From NCBI GenBank assembly GCA_039978895.1, contig JBDWAL010000017.1, forward strand, positions 62,001 through 126,000: 64,000 bases of DNA, read 5' to 3'. Source of the stretch: Aliishimia sp039978895 (GTDB lineage: Bacteria; Pseudomonadota; Alphaproteobacteria; Rhodobacterales; Rhodobacteraceae). Below, one piece after another: positions 24,866-34,047 of the stretch. The notes beneath the pieces were generated by a model. The model saw only the letters and a list, made by a program, of their open reading frames with translations, ran no database searches and was not told the DNA's origin. The first letter of the stretch is position 1. Each line of letters begins with the position of its first letter. A program made the position numbers and the translations under genes.

Positions 24866-26178
24866 AAGACTTAACACCAGATCGCGCCAGCCTTGACCCG
24901 CTCGAGATTGCCTCCCGTGATGAAATCGCTGCGACTCAGTTGGATCGAATGAAATGGTCACTGCGCCACGCGTATGAAAACGTGCCGCATTACAAGGCCA
25001 GCTTTGAAGCCGCCGGAGTTCACCCAGACGATCTGACCACGTTGGATGATCTTGCGAAATTTCCGTTCACGGTCAAAAGCGACCTGCGCGACAACTATCC
25101 TTTCGACATGTTCGCCGTGCCACGCGACAAGCTCGCGCGCATTCATGCGTCTTCTGGGACAACCGGGCAGCCAACCGTGGTCGGATACACACAGAACGAC
25201 CTCGATATATGGGGTAAAATGGTGGGGCGTTCTTTACGCGCGGCTGGTATGGTTCCAGGCGACATGTTGCACAACGCCTATGGGTATGGATTGTTTACCG
25301 GCGGGCTCGGCATCCATTTGGGTGCGGATTCCCTTGGTTTGGTCACTGTGCCTGTATCAGGCGGTATGACCCCACGACAGGTGAGGCTAATCACCGACTT
25401 TCAACCCAAAGGTATCACCGTAACCCCGTCTTATGCACTATCGGTACTGGATGAATTCGCCGAACAAGGCATCGACCCGTGCACGTCTTCTCTGCAAGTG
25501 GGCATCTTCGGTGCAGAGCCTTGGACCAATGCAATGCGCAAACAAATCGAAGACGCGTTTGATATGCATGCAGTTGATATTTATGGACTTTCCGAAGTTC
25601 TCGGACCCGGTGTTTCCATGGAATGTGTAGAGACCAAAGACGGCCTGCATATTTGGGAAGACCACTTTTACCCAGAAATCGTTGATCCCGAAACCGGTGC
25701 TGTGCTGCCAGAAGGCGAACTTGGCGAGCTGGTTTTCACATCACTGACGAAAGAAGCATTTCCAATTATTCGGTACCGAACGCGCGACTTGACCCGACTT
25801 CTACCGGGCACCGCCCGCTCAATGCGGCGCATGGAAAAGGTCACAGGGCGCTCTGACGATATGATTATTCTGCGTGGCGTGAATGTGTTTCCGACGCAAA
25901 TTGAAGAATGCCTCATGCAAGTCAAAGGACTCGCCCCGCACTTTCAGCTTGAGTTAAGCCGCCCCGACCGCATGGATCAAATGGCCGTGCATTGCGAGGT
26001 TGCTGACAGCACGGCAGACACAAATGCCATGGGGCGAGAGCTGGCCGGTTTGGTAAAAACCCATGTCGGAATCTCAGTAAAAGTCGACGTAAAGGGCGTC
26101 GGCGGTGTGGCTCGTTCTCAAGGGAAGGCGGTTCGGATCATCGACAACCGCCCCAAAGATGACGTCAAACCAAATTGA
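24862..26178 (+). CDS. paaK: phenylacetate-CoA ligase
   Basis: 438 residues, the standard PaaK length. It activates phenylacetate to its CoA thioester with ATP. Motifs are the P-loop-like RIHASSGTTGQPTVVGY, the adenylation motif DIYGLSEVLGPGV, RYRTRDL, and the terminal GRSDDMIILRGVNVFPTQIE typical of PaaK. It is translationally coupled to paaI (ATGA). The gene converges on the unknown protein at 26209 with a 30-base gap and no clear terminator. Confidence 0.95.
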   Translation: MKDLTPDRASLDPLEIASRDEIAATQLDRMKWSLRHAYENVPHYKASFEAAGVHPDDLTTLDDLAKFPFTVKSDLRDNYPFDMFAVPRDKLARIHASSGTTGQPTVVGYTQNDLDIWGKMVGRSLRAAGMVPGDMLHNAYGYGLFTGGLGIHLGADSLGLVTVPVSGGMTPRQVRLITDFQPKGITVTPSYALSVLDEFAEQGIDPCTSSLQVGIFGAEPWTNAMRKQIEDAFDMHAVDIYGLSEVLGPGVSMECVETKDGLHIWEDHFYPEIVDPETGAVLPEGELGELVFTSLTKEAFPIIRYRTRDLTRLLPGTARSMRRMEKVTGRSDDMIILRGVNVFPTQIEECLMQVKGLAPHFQLELSRPDRMDQMAVHCEVADSTADTNAMGRELAGLVKTHVGISVKVDVKGVGGVARSQGKAVRIIDNRPKDDVKPN

Positions 26179-26208
26179 AGCATCGCGTGAAACGTCCGTT
26201 CACACAGA

Positions 26209-26571
26209 TCAGGACGTTTCCGAGCAATGTCGACGAAATGCTCGTTTGAGCAGGTCCAATTCTGCACGCAGCAAAGCAACTTCGGCCCGCAAATCATCCG
26301 CCAGCGCCTCCCCTGCGACGATGGAAATGTGACCGATATCTGACCCGGATGCCATATCCGTAAAAAGGACTGTGCAAGTGCCTTCGTTTATGACTTCGAC
26401 CGGAAGCAATGCCTGAACTTGCCATCCCTCTTCGGTTTGCGTGACATCAACCTTTGGTAACTGAATATCACCACAATGCGCGGCAATCTTCGGTTCTTCA
26501 GTTACGCCTTGCAACATTCCAAAGCACACACCGTTTCGGATGCTGGTATTAGACAAAATTAGGTCGCTCAT
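26209..26571 (-). CDS. conserved protein of unknown function
   Basis: 120 residues. The N-terminal two-thirds is beta-rich (LPKVDVTQTEEGWQVQALLP). The C-terminus is a short heptad-like helix (ADDLRAEVALLRAELDLLKR) that could form a coiled coil. There is no signal peptide or membrane segment. It follows the DUF6478 gene by 11 bases and is the last gene of the ilvD-lipoprotein-DUF6478 run. I do not recognise the family. Confidence 0.65.
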   Translation of the reverse strand: MSDLILSNTSIRNGVCFGMLQGVTEEPKIAAHCGDIQLPKVDVTQTEEGWQVQALLPVEVINEGTCTVLFTDMASGSDIGHISIVAGEALADDLRAEVALLRAELDLLKRAFRRHCSETS

Positions 26572-26582
26572 ATCACCCTCGT

Positions 26583-27353
26583 TTACAGTGCTGCGCGCAA
26601 CCGTCTGGAAAATGTTAAATCACGCAGCTCAACACGGTTCATGGCCGCACCTTCAAAAATAACATCCACCCACGCTTTTTCGACCCGCTTTTCGTTCAGG
26701 TTTGTGTAGGCGAGGTCAAACTCGACACGCGCTCGACCGTTCTCAAGAACGAGTTCATGCGCAACCTGTTCCGTGTTCGGGCCATGTTGGACGTTCAAGC
26801 GCGCAAAAACATCCAGAGGGCGTTCCCCCTCGATCAACGTGTCGATCTGAATAACATGCGCCCGCTTCAAGTCACGCAATGCGTCAGCGGGAAGATCCAC
26901 AACAATTGACATGAAGCCGCCCTCAAAATTCAGCACGTCCAAAGCTAAACCATATGGCGCTAAATCCGTTTCACGCAGGTTTCGGCACTGACGCAGAGTT
27001 ATTTCAGACAGCGGGCAATCGTGAAAAATTGTAATGCCTGTGCCCAAGGACGTCTTCGTCTTGACTGATGCTAAGCCCGGTTGCCCCAAAGGACCTCGCC
27101 ACAAATAGGGGCGCCACGTCCAATCTGCATTGTGAGGGCGTGGGAAGTTTGACGCGGACCGCACCGGCATCGACAAACGCTCGTCCGAGCGATGGATCAT
27201 AGCTTCCAAATGCGACTTCAGCGTTCGTGCAAAATCACGTTTTCGGCGCAGAGTTTCGAGATCCGTTTTCGCCACATTGCGCGTATCCATAGCCCAGCGC
27301 TTCAAGACGCGTTGGTGAAACAGCTTATCCAAAAGGCCGCTTTTGCGCGCCAT
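26583..27353 (-). CDS. DUF6478-like protein
   Basis: 256 residues, soluble, with no signal peptide. A basic N-terminal helix (LLDKLFHQRVLKRWAM) is followed by a long beta-rich body, including GTGITIFHDCPLSEITLRQC and FEGGFMSIVVDLPADALRDL. I associate this with DUF6478, a family of roseobacter-type bacteria, by memory of its sequence; function unknown. It lies 50 bases downstream of the lipoprotein gene and 11 bases upstream of the small unknown gene. Confidence 0.65.
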   Translation of the reverse strand: MARKSGLLDKLFHQRVLKRWAMDTRNVAKTDLETLRRKRDFARTLKSHLEAMIHRSDERLSMPVRSASNFPRPHNADWTWRPYLWRGPLGQPGLASVKTKTSLGTGITIFHDCPLSEITLRQCRNLRETDLAPYGLALDVLNFEGGFMSIVVDLPADALRDLKRAHVIQIDTLIEGERPLDVFARLNVQHGPNTEQVAHELVLENGRARVEFDLAYTNLNEKRVEKAWVDVIFEGAAMNRVELRDLTFSRRLRAAL

Positions 27354-27403
27354 GTGCTCTCCGGTCTGTTCGGGTTAGCCGCAGCTTATCCCGCCAAAGG
27401 GTT

Positions 27404-28084
27404 TCAATCAAATAAACCGCTGATCGGCGTGCCTGTGTTGCGCGCCGTAGCACTATCCGCTGCGTTCCGGGCGACATCAACTCCAATAGAGGCATCATGG
27501 GTTCGCTGCGCGAGAGACGCGAGAAGTGCGCCACCGTCGCTGCGCGCCATGCGTCCCTCTGCAGGTCCGTAAGCGCCCAATGCCATCACATGCGTTCCGA
27601 TTTGTATCAGACCACGCCAATGCTGTGGATCGCTCCCTTGCGGCGTGTCCCCCGAAAGGTGCAAAACCGTCAACCCATCCTCACCTTGCGTGGCCAAAAC
27701 GGCGCTGCCTTCAGGCGCAAGTCGAGAGGCTGCAACCGCTGTGTCCACGCCCTCTAGGGCTTGAGCAACTGAGACGGTTATCAAACCCAACGGCGCATCC
27801 TGCGCACCGCCACGTCCACCAAGAGAGTCACAGCGAGCAAGTAAGGCAAAGCTTTGTTGTAATGCCGTCTTATCAATGCAAAACCCATCAGGCGGCGTCA
27901 ACTTTATCGCCCCTCGCGCCATTTCCGCGCTCAGCAAAGCAACATTCGGACGGGTCTCTGCTTTGGCGGCGGCATCATCGGGCGCACTGCCAAACAGGCC
28001 ACCTTCCCCCCCGGCAGCGCATGCCGAAAGGGTTGTGAGGATCAAAAGAGCTGCAAGTTTCTGCTTACAAGTCCATATATTCAT
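27404..28084 (-). CDS. lipoprotein of unknown function
   Basis: 226 residues from ATG 28084 (GGAG four bases upstream). The signal peptide ends in the lipobox LSAC (AALLILTTLSACAAGG), so it should be anchored to the outer or inner membrane. The mature part includes a Gly/Asp-rich spacer, then ALLSAEMARGAIKLTPPDGF followed by CIDKTALQQSFALLARCDSL, with two Cys. No known domain. Its first 20 bases overlap the end of ilvD, so expression is probably tied to the branched-chain amino acid gene. Confidence 0.75.
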   Translation of the reverse strand: MNIWTCKQKLAALLILTTLSACAAGGEGGLFGSAPDDAAAKAETRPNVALLSAEMARGAIKLTPPDGFCIDKTALQQSFALLARCDSLGGRGGAQDAPLGLITVSVAQALEGVDTAVAASRLAPEGSAVLATQGEDGLTVLHLSGDTPQGSDPQHWRGLIQIGTHVMALGAYGPAEGRMARSDGGALLASLAQRTHDASIGVDVARNAADSATARNTGTPISGLFD

Positions 28085-29828
28085 GCTTCTCCGCCTGTCC
28101 GCCCGGGTGCGTGCACGCACCTTTGTAAACCTCGCCAACAAGCTGCGCATATTTCCAAAGCGCGCCCGAAGCGTAGATTGTTTCACGCGGGCCTGCCCAT
28201 GCCTCTTTGCGTGCTTTTAGTTCATCGTCGGTTAGTGCGACGTTAATGATGCCTTCGATAGCATTGATTGTTATGACATCCCCGTCTTCAAGCAAAGCAA
28301 TCGGTCCGCCATGCGCCGCTTCCGGCCCAACATGGCCGATGCAGAAGCCGCGTGTCGCGCCAGAGAAACGCCCATCCGTGATCAATGCGACCTTCTTGCC
28401 CATGCCTTGACCCGACAGCGCAGCGGTCGTCGCTAGCATTTCGCGCATACCCGGACCGCCGGATGGCCCTTCATTGCGGATCACAAAGACATCGCCTTCT
28501 TCGTAGGCACGGTTTTGCACCGCGTCAAAAGCATCTTGCTCACATTCAAAAACCCGCGCGGGGCCAGTGAAAATCTGATGTTGGGCTTCCATGCCTGCGA
28601 CTTTAACAATTGCACCCTCTGGTGCGATATTGCCCTTCAAGCCGACAACACCGCCGGTTTTGGTCAGTGGTGTCTCGATCGGGTAGATCACCTTGCCATC
28701 CGCTTCGAGTTCAATTTTGTCGAGTTCTTCGCCGATGGAATAGCCTGTCGCCGTGATGCAATCTTCGTGCAGCAAGCCTGCTTTGCGCAGTTCTTTCATG
28801 ACAACATAGATGCCGCCAACTTCGTAAAGATCCTTAGCAACATAGGCGCCGCCCGGTTTGAGATCGACGAAATACGGCGTGTCACGGAAAATTTCGCAGA
28901 CATCATCAAGGAAAAAGTCGATCCCCGCCTCATGTGCCATCGCAGGCAGGTGCAAACCTGCGTTCGTGGACCCACCTGTGCAAGCTACAACGCGAGCTGC
29001 GTTTTCAAAAGCTTGGCGGGTACAGATATCACGCGCGCGGATGTTCTTTTCGATCAAGTTCATCACCGCCTCACCAGAGGCTTCTGCGTATTGATCACGG
29101 GATTCATAAGGCGCTGGCATGCCAGAGGAATTTGGCAAGGCAAGACCGATGGCTTCGGACACACAGGCCATAGTGTTGGCCGTGAATTGACCACCGCATG
29201 CGCCAGCGGACGGGCACGCAACGCGCTCTAGGATATCAAGTTCGGCTTCAGTCATGGTGCCGTTTTGCTGATTTCCCACGGCTTCGAACATGTCTTGAAC
29301 GGTCAAGTCGCGGTTTGCGAATTCGGCAGGAACTGCGGCACCGGCTGGCGCACGACCCGGCAGGATCGATCCACCATATAAAAACACCGACGGTACGTTC
29401 AGACGGATCATGGCCATCATCATGCCGGGCAAGGATTTGTCACATCCCGCAAGGCCGACCAACGCGTCATAGCAGTGTCCACGCATCGTGAGCTCAACTG
29501 TGTCCGCAATGGCTTCACGCGACGCCAAGGATGACCGCATGCCTTCGTGGCCCATTGCAATGCCGTCGGTCACGGTAATTGTCGTGAACTCACGTGGCGT
29601 ACCGGATCCGGCTTTTACGCCTGTTTTCACAGATTGCGCTTGGCGATTAAGCGCGATGTTGCACGGCGCCGCTTCATTCCAACAGGTTGCCACACCCACA
29701 AGCGGTTGGTGAATTTCTTCTTCGGTCATTCCCATCGCATAATAGTAAGATCGGTGCGGCGCGCGTTGTGGGCCTTCGGTTACGTGACGGCTAGGCAATT
29801 TTGATTTGTCGAATTCACGCTTGAGCAT
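28065..29828 (-). CDS. ilvD: dihydroxy-acid dehydratase
   Basis: 587 residues from ATG 29828 (GGGGAG eight bases upstream; the frame opens at 29888). IlvD dehydrates 2,3-dihydroxy acids in valine, isoleucine and pantothenate synthesis. Fe-S and active-site motifs are visible: a Cys in GVATCWNEAAPCN, LAGCDKSLPGMMMAM and the following CPSAGACGGQFTANTM, plus the C-terminal ITDGRFSGATRGF. It is divergent from the ABC-like gene across 150 bases, and the lipoprotein gene begins inside its 3' end. Confidence 0.97.
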   Translation of the reverse strand: MLKREFDKSKLPSRHVTEGPQRAPHRSYYYAMGMTEEEIHQPLVGVATCWNEAAPCNIALNRQAQSVKTGVKAGSGTPREFTTITVTDGIAMGHEGMRSSLASREAIADTVELTMRGHCYDALVGLAGCDKSLPGMMMAMIRLNVPSVFLYGGSILPGRAPAGAAVPAEFANRDLTVQDMFEAVGNQQNGTMTEAELDILERVACPSAGACGGQFTANTMACVSEAIGLALPNSSGMPAPYESRDQYAEASGEAVMNLIEKNIRARDICTRQAFENAARVVACTGGSTNAGLHLPAMAHEAGIDFFLDDVCEIFRDTPYFVDLKPGGAYVAKDLYEVGGIYVVMKELRKAGLLHEDCITATGYSIGEELDKIELEADGKVIYPIETPLTKTGGVVGLKGNIAPEGAIVKVAGMEAQHQIFTGPARVFECEQDAFDAVQNRAYEEGDVFVIRNEGPSGGPGMREMLATTAALSGQGMGKKVALITDGRFSGATRGFCIGHVGPEAAHGGPIALLEDGDVITINAIEGIINVALTDDELKARKEAWAGPRETIYASGALWKYAQLVGEVYKGACTHPGGQAEKHEYMDL

Positions 29829-29978
29829 GAGAATGTCTCCCCGAAGAACTGTTCCATTCGGAATATCGAAGTGATTCTCGCCCCGCAAGGCCCGTACTGC
29901 CCCTACGGCGGTTGTATTGTGCGCCCACTGGGCTTAATTTCGAAAAACCAGCGAATTCAAGCTGGATTAGGACCCTTC

Positions 29979-32900
29979 ATGGAACCCACACTCTTCAGCT
30001 TCATATGGAAGCACTCAAAGCGGGACCAGTTTGTTCTGCTATTGGTGACCCTTGTCACCTTTCCGTTCTTGTACGCCTCGCTGGAATTGCCGAAGCGAAT
30101 TATCAACGATGCGATCTCGTCAACGGACGAAATGGTCAATGTCGGCAGTTGGGAACTGACCCAAGTTCAGTTTCTGTTGGCGCTGAGTTTCGCCTATCTT
30201 GGCTCTGTGTTGTGCAACGGACTGCTGAAAATGCGTTTGAACACGATGAAGGGCGTTTTGTCAGAACGGATGTTGCGTCGGTTTCGCTATGTTCTGATCA
30301 CGCGGATGATGCGTTTTCCAAAGACCTATTTCCAACGCACGTCTCAGGGCGAACTCGTTTCGATGGTTACCTCAGAAGCCGAACCCATGGGCGGGTTAAT
30401 GGGTGACGCCGTCGCGCAACCTGTGTTCCAAGCCGGGCAAATGCTGATCATCGTGATGTTTTTGTTCCTGCAATCGTTCTGGTTCGGATTGGCTGGGATC
30501 GCCATGATCCCACTGCAAGCATGGCTTATTCCGATGCTGCAACGCCGGATCAATCAGCTGAACAAAAAACGCATCATTCAAGTCAGAGCACTGGCCGCCG
30601 AAATCGGTGAAACCGCTGCGGGTGCAGCAGATCTGCGGTCAAACGGGGGCTGGCGATATCGCCGCGCGGAATTCACTGATCGTCTGGGTCGCTTGTTTGA
30701 AATCCGTTTCCGCATCTATCAAACCAAGTTCTTCATGAAGTTTCTCAACAACTTCATCACCCAACTGACGCCCTTTTTGTTTTATGCCGTCGGCGGTGTC
30801 TTGGCAATCAACGGCGAGATTTCGGTTGGCGCACTTGTGGCCGCACTTGCCGCCTACAAAGACCTGTCGAGCCCATGGAGAGAATTGCTAACCTACTACA
30901 ACCAAGTACAAGACATGTCGCTGCGTTGGGAAATCGTGACCGAACGCTTTGCGCCCACCAACATGATCGACGAAGAGTTATTCGAAGGGGAGCCCGCAGA
31001 AATTCCGCATCTGCGTGGCGCAATCGAATTCGATCAGGTGACTGTTCGCAATGCGGACGGGAACGCTATTTTGGAGAACATTTCCCTGACGATCCCCCAA
31101 GGGAGCCGGGTCGCGATCAAGGTGTCTAATCAAACAGAACGCGCGGCATTGGCGGACTTGCTTACCCGAGAAGTCATGCCAGCACGTGGGACAGTGACAA
31201 TTGCAGGTCATCGCTTAGACGAATTGCATCAAAGCGTCATCGCAGCACGGGTAGGGTACGCCCAATCGCGCCCCTATTTCTTTGCAGGTACGCTTGGCAC
31301 GAACTTACTGATGCCAATGCAGACCAGCCCCAAAACTGTTTTGTGGGACCCCACGCAGAAAGACCGCATGGGCCGCGAAGCGCGGCGATCCGGCAATTCA
31401 ATGGACAGCTTGAAGGCCGAGTGGGTCGATCCGGGTTTGGCTGGGTTAACCGATGCAGACGATATTCGTGGCTGGTGGTTCAAGCTGGTGAAAGCCATGG
31501 GCATCGATGACATTATGGTCAACCGGATGCTGGATTCCATGATCTTGCCGGAAGATCACCCCGAGTTGGTGCAGGCTGTGATCAAGTTGCGCGAAGAGGT
31601 CTATCAAACGCTCAAGGAAAAAGACCTCGACACGGTTGTTTTCCGCTTTGATCCCAACAAATTCAACCCTGCCATGCCCTTGGGTGGCAACCTGCTGTTT
31701 GCGACACCCAGCGTGGCAATCAGTCAAGAAGACCTCGTGCAGGAAGGCCAGTTCTTGGGTCTCATCATGGCACAAGGTTTGGCAGAGCAGACAATTGCGA
31801 TTTCGCAGACTGTCATCGAAACGCTGCATTTGACGTTTGGCAAAGACGGCACCGAACACCCGTTGTTCCAATCCCTCGGCATCGAAGAAGAGCTTTACGA
31901 GCAACTCACAGATATCTCCCGGAGGCGGCACTCAAAGGGCGATGGCGCGATATCGCAAGATGAATTCTCGCTGCTGTTGACGGTTCCATTCCTGTTCACG
32001 GCGGAACAGATTGGCCCTGCCTTCCCAGAGACCTTCAAGGACGAAATTCTTGAGATCAGGCATAAATCGGGCGCGAAACTGCGCGAAGCCGTCGGGGACA
32101 TGTTCGTCTCGATCAATCCCGACACCTATTTCCCACGCCTGACCCTGCTGGAAAACCTCATGTATGGACGGATGTCGCGCATGGCTGGCGCGCGGGAAGA
32201 TATGGCACGCGATATCGTGGCCGACGTTCTGGCGCGGCACGACTTACGTCAATTGGTGGCCGAAACGATTTGGGACATTCCGACCGGGATTGGCGGCACC
32301 AACTTGCCGGGAATTTTCCTAGAAAGGTCAGCTTTCAGCCGAGCAGCCATGAAGCGCCCCGATATTTTGGTGCTTGATAAAGCCTTGGCATCGCATGATA
32401 CCGAAAGCCGCTCTAGGACACGCAACGAACTTAGAGCATTGATGCCAGATGCCACGTTGATCTTCATGGAAGATAATTTCGCGACACCTGACGCCTATGA
32501 CCTTTACGTCGAAATCAAAAATGGCCGGATTGATGGTGTCGAACAAGCCGATCATTTGAACGGCGAAGGTGAAGGATCGGACGATCTACGGCGCAAAATC
32601 CGCATAATCGCGCGCACAGAATTGTTTGCAGACATGACATCGCGCAACCAGCGGCTGCTCGCGTTTTCCGCGCAGTGGTACAGCGCCGCTGCAGGTGACG
32701 TGATCTTCGAGCAAAACGACCCCCCCGATGCCGCCTATTTGTGCATCACCGGCGAGGCCGAAATGAGTTGGGAAGACAAACAAGGGCGTCGGTCGTCCAT
32801 ATCAACCGTCGAGCCCGGCCGCGTCATTGGTGATCTGGCGGTCATCATGAACGAACCCCGTCAACTTGATCTGGTGGCCACAAAAGACAGCACCTTCTTA

Positions 32901-33092
32901 CGAATTGGCGGGAAGGAATATTTGTCGGTTGTCCAAAATGACGGACATGTCGCGTTTAGCTTACTGCAAACTGTAGCAGGTCATCTGTCGGGTGCGGCAG
33001 AATTGATCCGGGCGTCAGGCGTCAATGTTCCGCAAGACTTCGATCCGCGAAACGAGGACCTTGATGAAGCCAAACCCAAAATATCGCCGTGA
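29979..33092 (+). CDS. ABC-transporter-like protein with degenerate NBD and cyclic-nucleotide-binding domain
   Basis: 1037 residues from ATG 29979 (AGGA six bases upstream). Residues about 1-330 form an ABC exporter-type membrane domain (six helices; FVLLLVTLVTFPFLYASLEL and LIIVMFLFLQSFWFGLAGIA). An NBD-like region follows but is degenerate. The Walker A position (378-391) reads VAIKVSNQTERAAL with no GxxGxGKS/T, the signature region near 775 reads NLPGIF not LSGGQ, Walker B ends in Asp800-Lys801 instead of Asp-Glu, and the H-loop His is replaced (FMEDNF). About 390 residues separate Walker A and signature positions, versus about 100 normally. A CRP-like cyclic-nucleotide-binding domain ends the protein (about 870-1005). 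It overlaps the CPBP protease gene by 4 bases. ATP hydrolysis seems unlikely, and the role is unknown. Confidence 0.85.
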   Translation: MEPTLFSFIWKHSKRDQFVLLLVTLVTFPFLYASLELPKRIINDAISSTDEMVNVGSWELTQVQFLLALSFAYLGSVLCNGLLKMRLNTMKGVLSERMLRRFRYVLITRMMRFPKTYFQRTSQGELVSMVTSEAEPMGGLMGDAVAQPVFQAGQMLIIVMFLFLQSFWFGLAGIAMIPLQAWLIPMLQRRINQLNKKRIIQVRALAAEIGETAAGAADLRSNGGWRYRRAEFTDRLGRLFEIRFRIYQTKFFMKFLNNFITQLTPFLFYAVGGVLAINGEISVGALVAALAAYKDLSSPWRELLTYYNQVQDMSLRWEIVTERFAPTNMIDEELFEGEPAEIPHLRGAIEFDQVTVRNADGNAILENISLTIPQGSRVAIKVSNQTERAALADLLTREVMPARGTVTIAGHRLDELHQSVIAARVGYAQSRPYFFAGTLGTNLLMPMQTSPKTVLWDPTQKDRMGREARRSGNSMDSLKAEWVDPGLAGLTDADDIRGWWFKLVKAMGIDDIMVNRMLDSMILPEDHPELVQAVIKLREEVYQTLKEKDLDTVVFRFDPNKFNPAMPLGGNLLFATPSVAISQEDLVQEGQFLGLIMAQGLAEQTIAISQTVIETLHLTFGKDGTEHPLFQSLGIEEELYEQLTDISRRRHSKGDGAISQDEFSLLLTVPFLFTAEQIGPAFPETFKDEILEIRHKSGAKLREAVGDMFVSINPDTYFPRLTLLENLMYGRMSRMAGAREDMARDIVADVLARHDLRQLVAETIWDIPTGIGGTNLPGIFLERSAFSRAAMKRPDILVLDKALASHDTESRSRTRNELRALMPDATLIFMEDNFATPDAYDLYVEIKNGRIDGVEQADHLNGEGEGSDDLRRKIRIIARTELFADMTSRNQRLLAFSAQWYSAAAGDVIFEQNDPPDAAYLCITGEAEMSWEDKQGRRSSISTVEPGRVIGDLAVIMNEPRQLDLVATKDSTFLRIGGKEYLSVVQNDGHVAFSLLQTVAGHLSGAAELIRASGVNVPQDFDPRNEDLDEAKPKISP

Positions 33093-33985
33093 GTTACCAC
33101 GAACATCACCATCTTGTTGACCCCGCTCGAGACGGGAAAACCTCAGTTTGGCGTCTGGTCTCGGCGTGCGTCTTTATACTGCTGTTTGGATATTTTCTCA
33201 CAGGTATCGTACTAGAAGTCGCCTTGGCGATTGCAGACAATGCGGGCGTCATTGGTTTCGTCGATGACGTGTTTTCTGGTGCAACGCCCCAAGCAATGTT
33301 GCTGCTTTTGGGCAGCTTTGGCGTCTGGATTTTTGCAATCTGGATCGCCTTGCATGCTGTGCACGAACGCGCATTGCGGCCTGTTTTAGGGCCGCAACTT
33401 TGCTCCCACGCCTTAAAAGTGTTCACGCTCGTAGGCCTTGTGCAGCTTGTTGTTGCCGTTTTGCCGCCTTGGAATGGTGGAATGCCGAACGGTATGGAGT
33501 ACGTCGTGAACCTGCCCTTTGGGCGTTGGCTCCTTTTGCTTCCCTTGTCGTTGATCGCCGTTTTGATTCAGGTTTCTGCTGAAGAAATCCTGTTTCGCGG
33601 ATATCTTCAGCAACAACTCGCTGCAAAATGGCGGTCTCCTCTGATTTGGATGGTTGTGCCTTCTGCATTGTTTGGATTGGGTCATTACGATTCCGAAGCT
33701 GGCAGCAATGCTTGGCTATTTGTCATTTGGGCTATGATCTTTGGCCTATTGATGGCCGATTTGACCGCCCGAGCGGGATCATTGGGTCCAGCAATTGCAG
33801 TCCATTTTGTGACCAATGTGGTTGCCATGGTGTTTGTTGGCGTTCCCGATAACCTCGATGGGTTGGCGCTTTATGCGTATCCTTTTGGCCTAGAGGACGA
33901 AGATACAATCCGTTCATTGTTGCCTTTGGACTTCGCCTTTCTAATCGTCAGTTGGCTGGCGGCGCGACTTGCTTTGCGCCGCTGA
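33089..33985 (+). CDS. CPBP-family intramembrane metalloprotease
   Basis: 298 residues, GTG start overlapping the ABC-like stop (GTGA). About eight hydrophobic segments. The three CPBP/Abi motifs are intact: Glu165-Glu166 in EEILFRGYLQQQL, His199 in FGLGHYD and His239 in HFVTN. These proteases (relatives of Rce1) act inside the membrane; in bacteria some mature or neutralise peptides. Tight coupling to the ABC-like protein suggests a joint membrane function. Substrate unknown. Confidence 0.88.
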   Translation: MSYHEHHHLVDPARDGKTSVWRLVSACVFILLFGYFLTGIVLEVALAIADNAGVIGFVDDVFSGATPQAMLLLLGSFGVWIFAIWIALHAVHERALRPVLGPQLCSHALKVFTLVGLVQLVVAVLPPWNGGMPNGMEYVVNLPFGRWLLLLPLSLIAVLIQVSAEEILFRGYLQQQLAAKWRSPLIWMVVPSALFGLGHYDSEAGSNAWLFVIWAMIFGLLMADLTARAGSLGPAIAVHFVTNVVAMVFVGVPDNLDGLALYAYPFGLEDEDTIRSLLPLDFAFLIVSWLAARLALRR

Positions 33986-34047
33986 TTGCAATTCGTGCGG
34001 CGCGGGTCTATCTCGGGGCTAAGAGCAGGCAGCAGGATTGTTCCAAG

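Noticed and set aside
31920..31975. EF-hand-like loop HSKGDGAISQDEF in the ABC-like protein
   Set aside because: The first ligand position is His instead of Asp and only one loop is present, so calcium binding is not supported.
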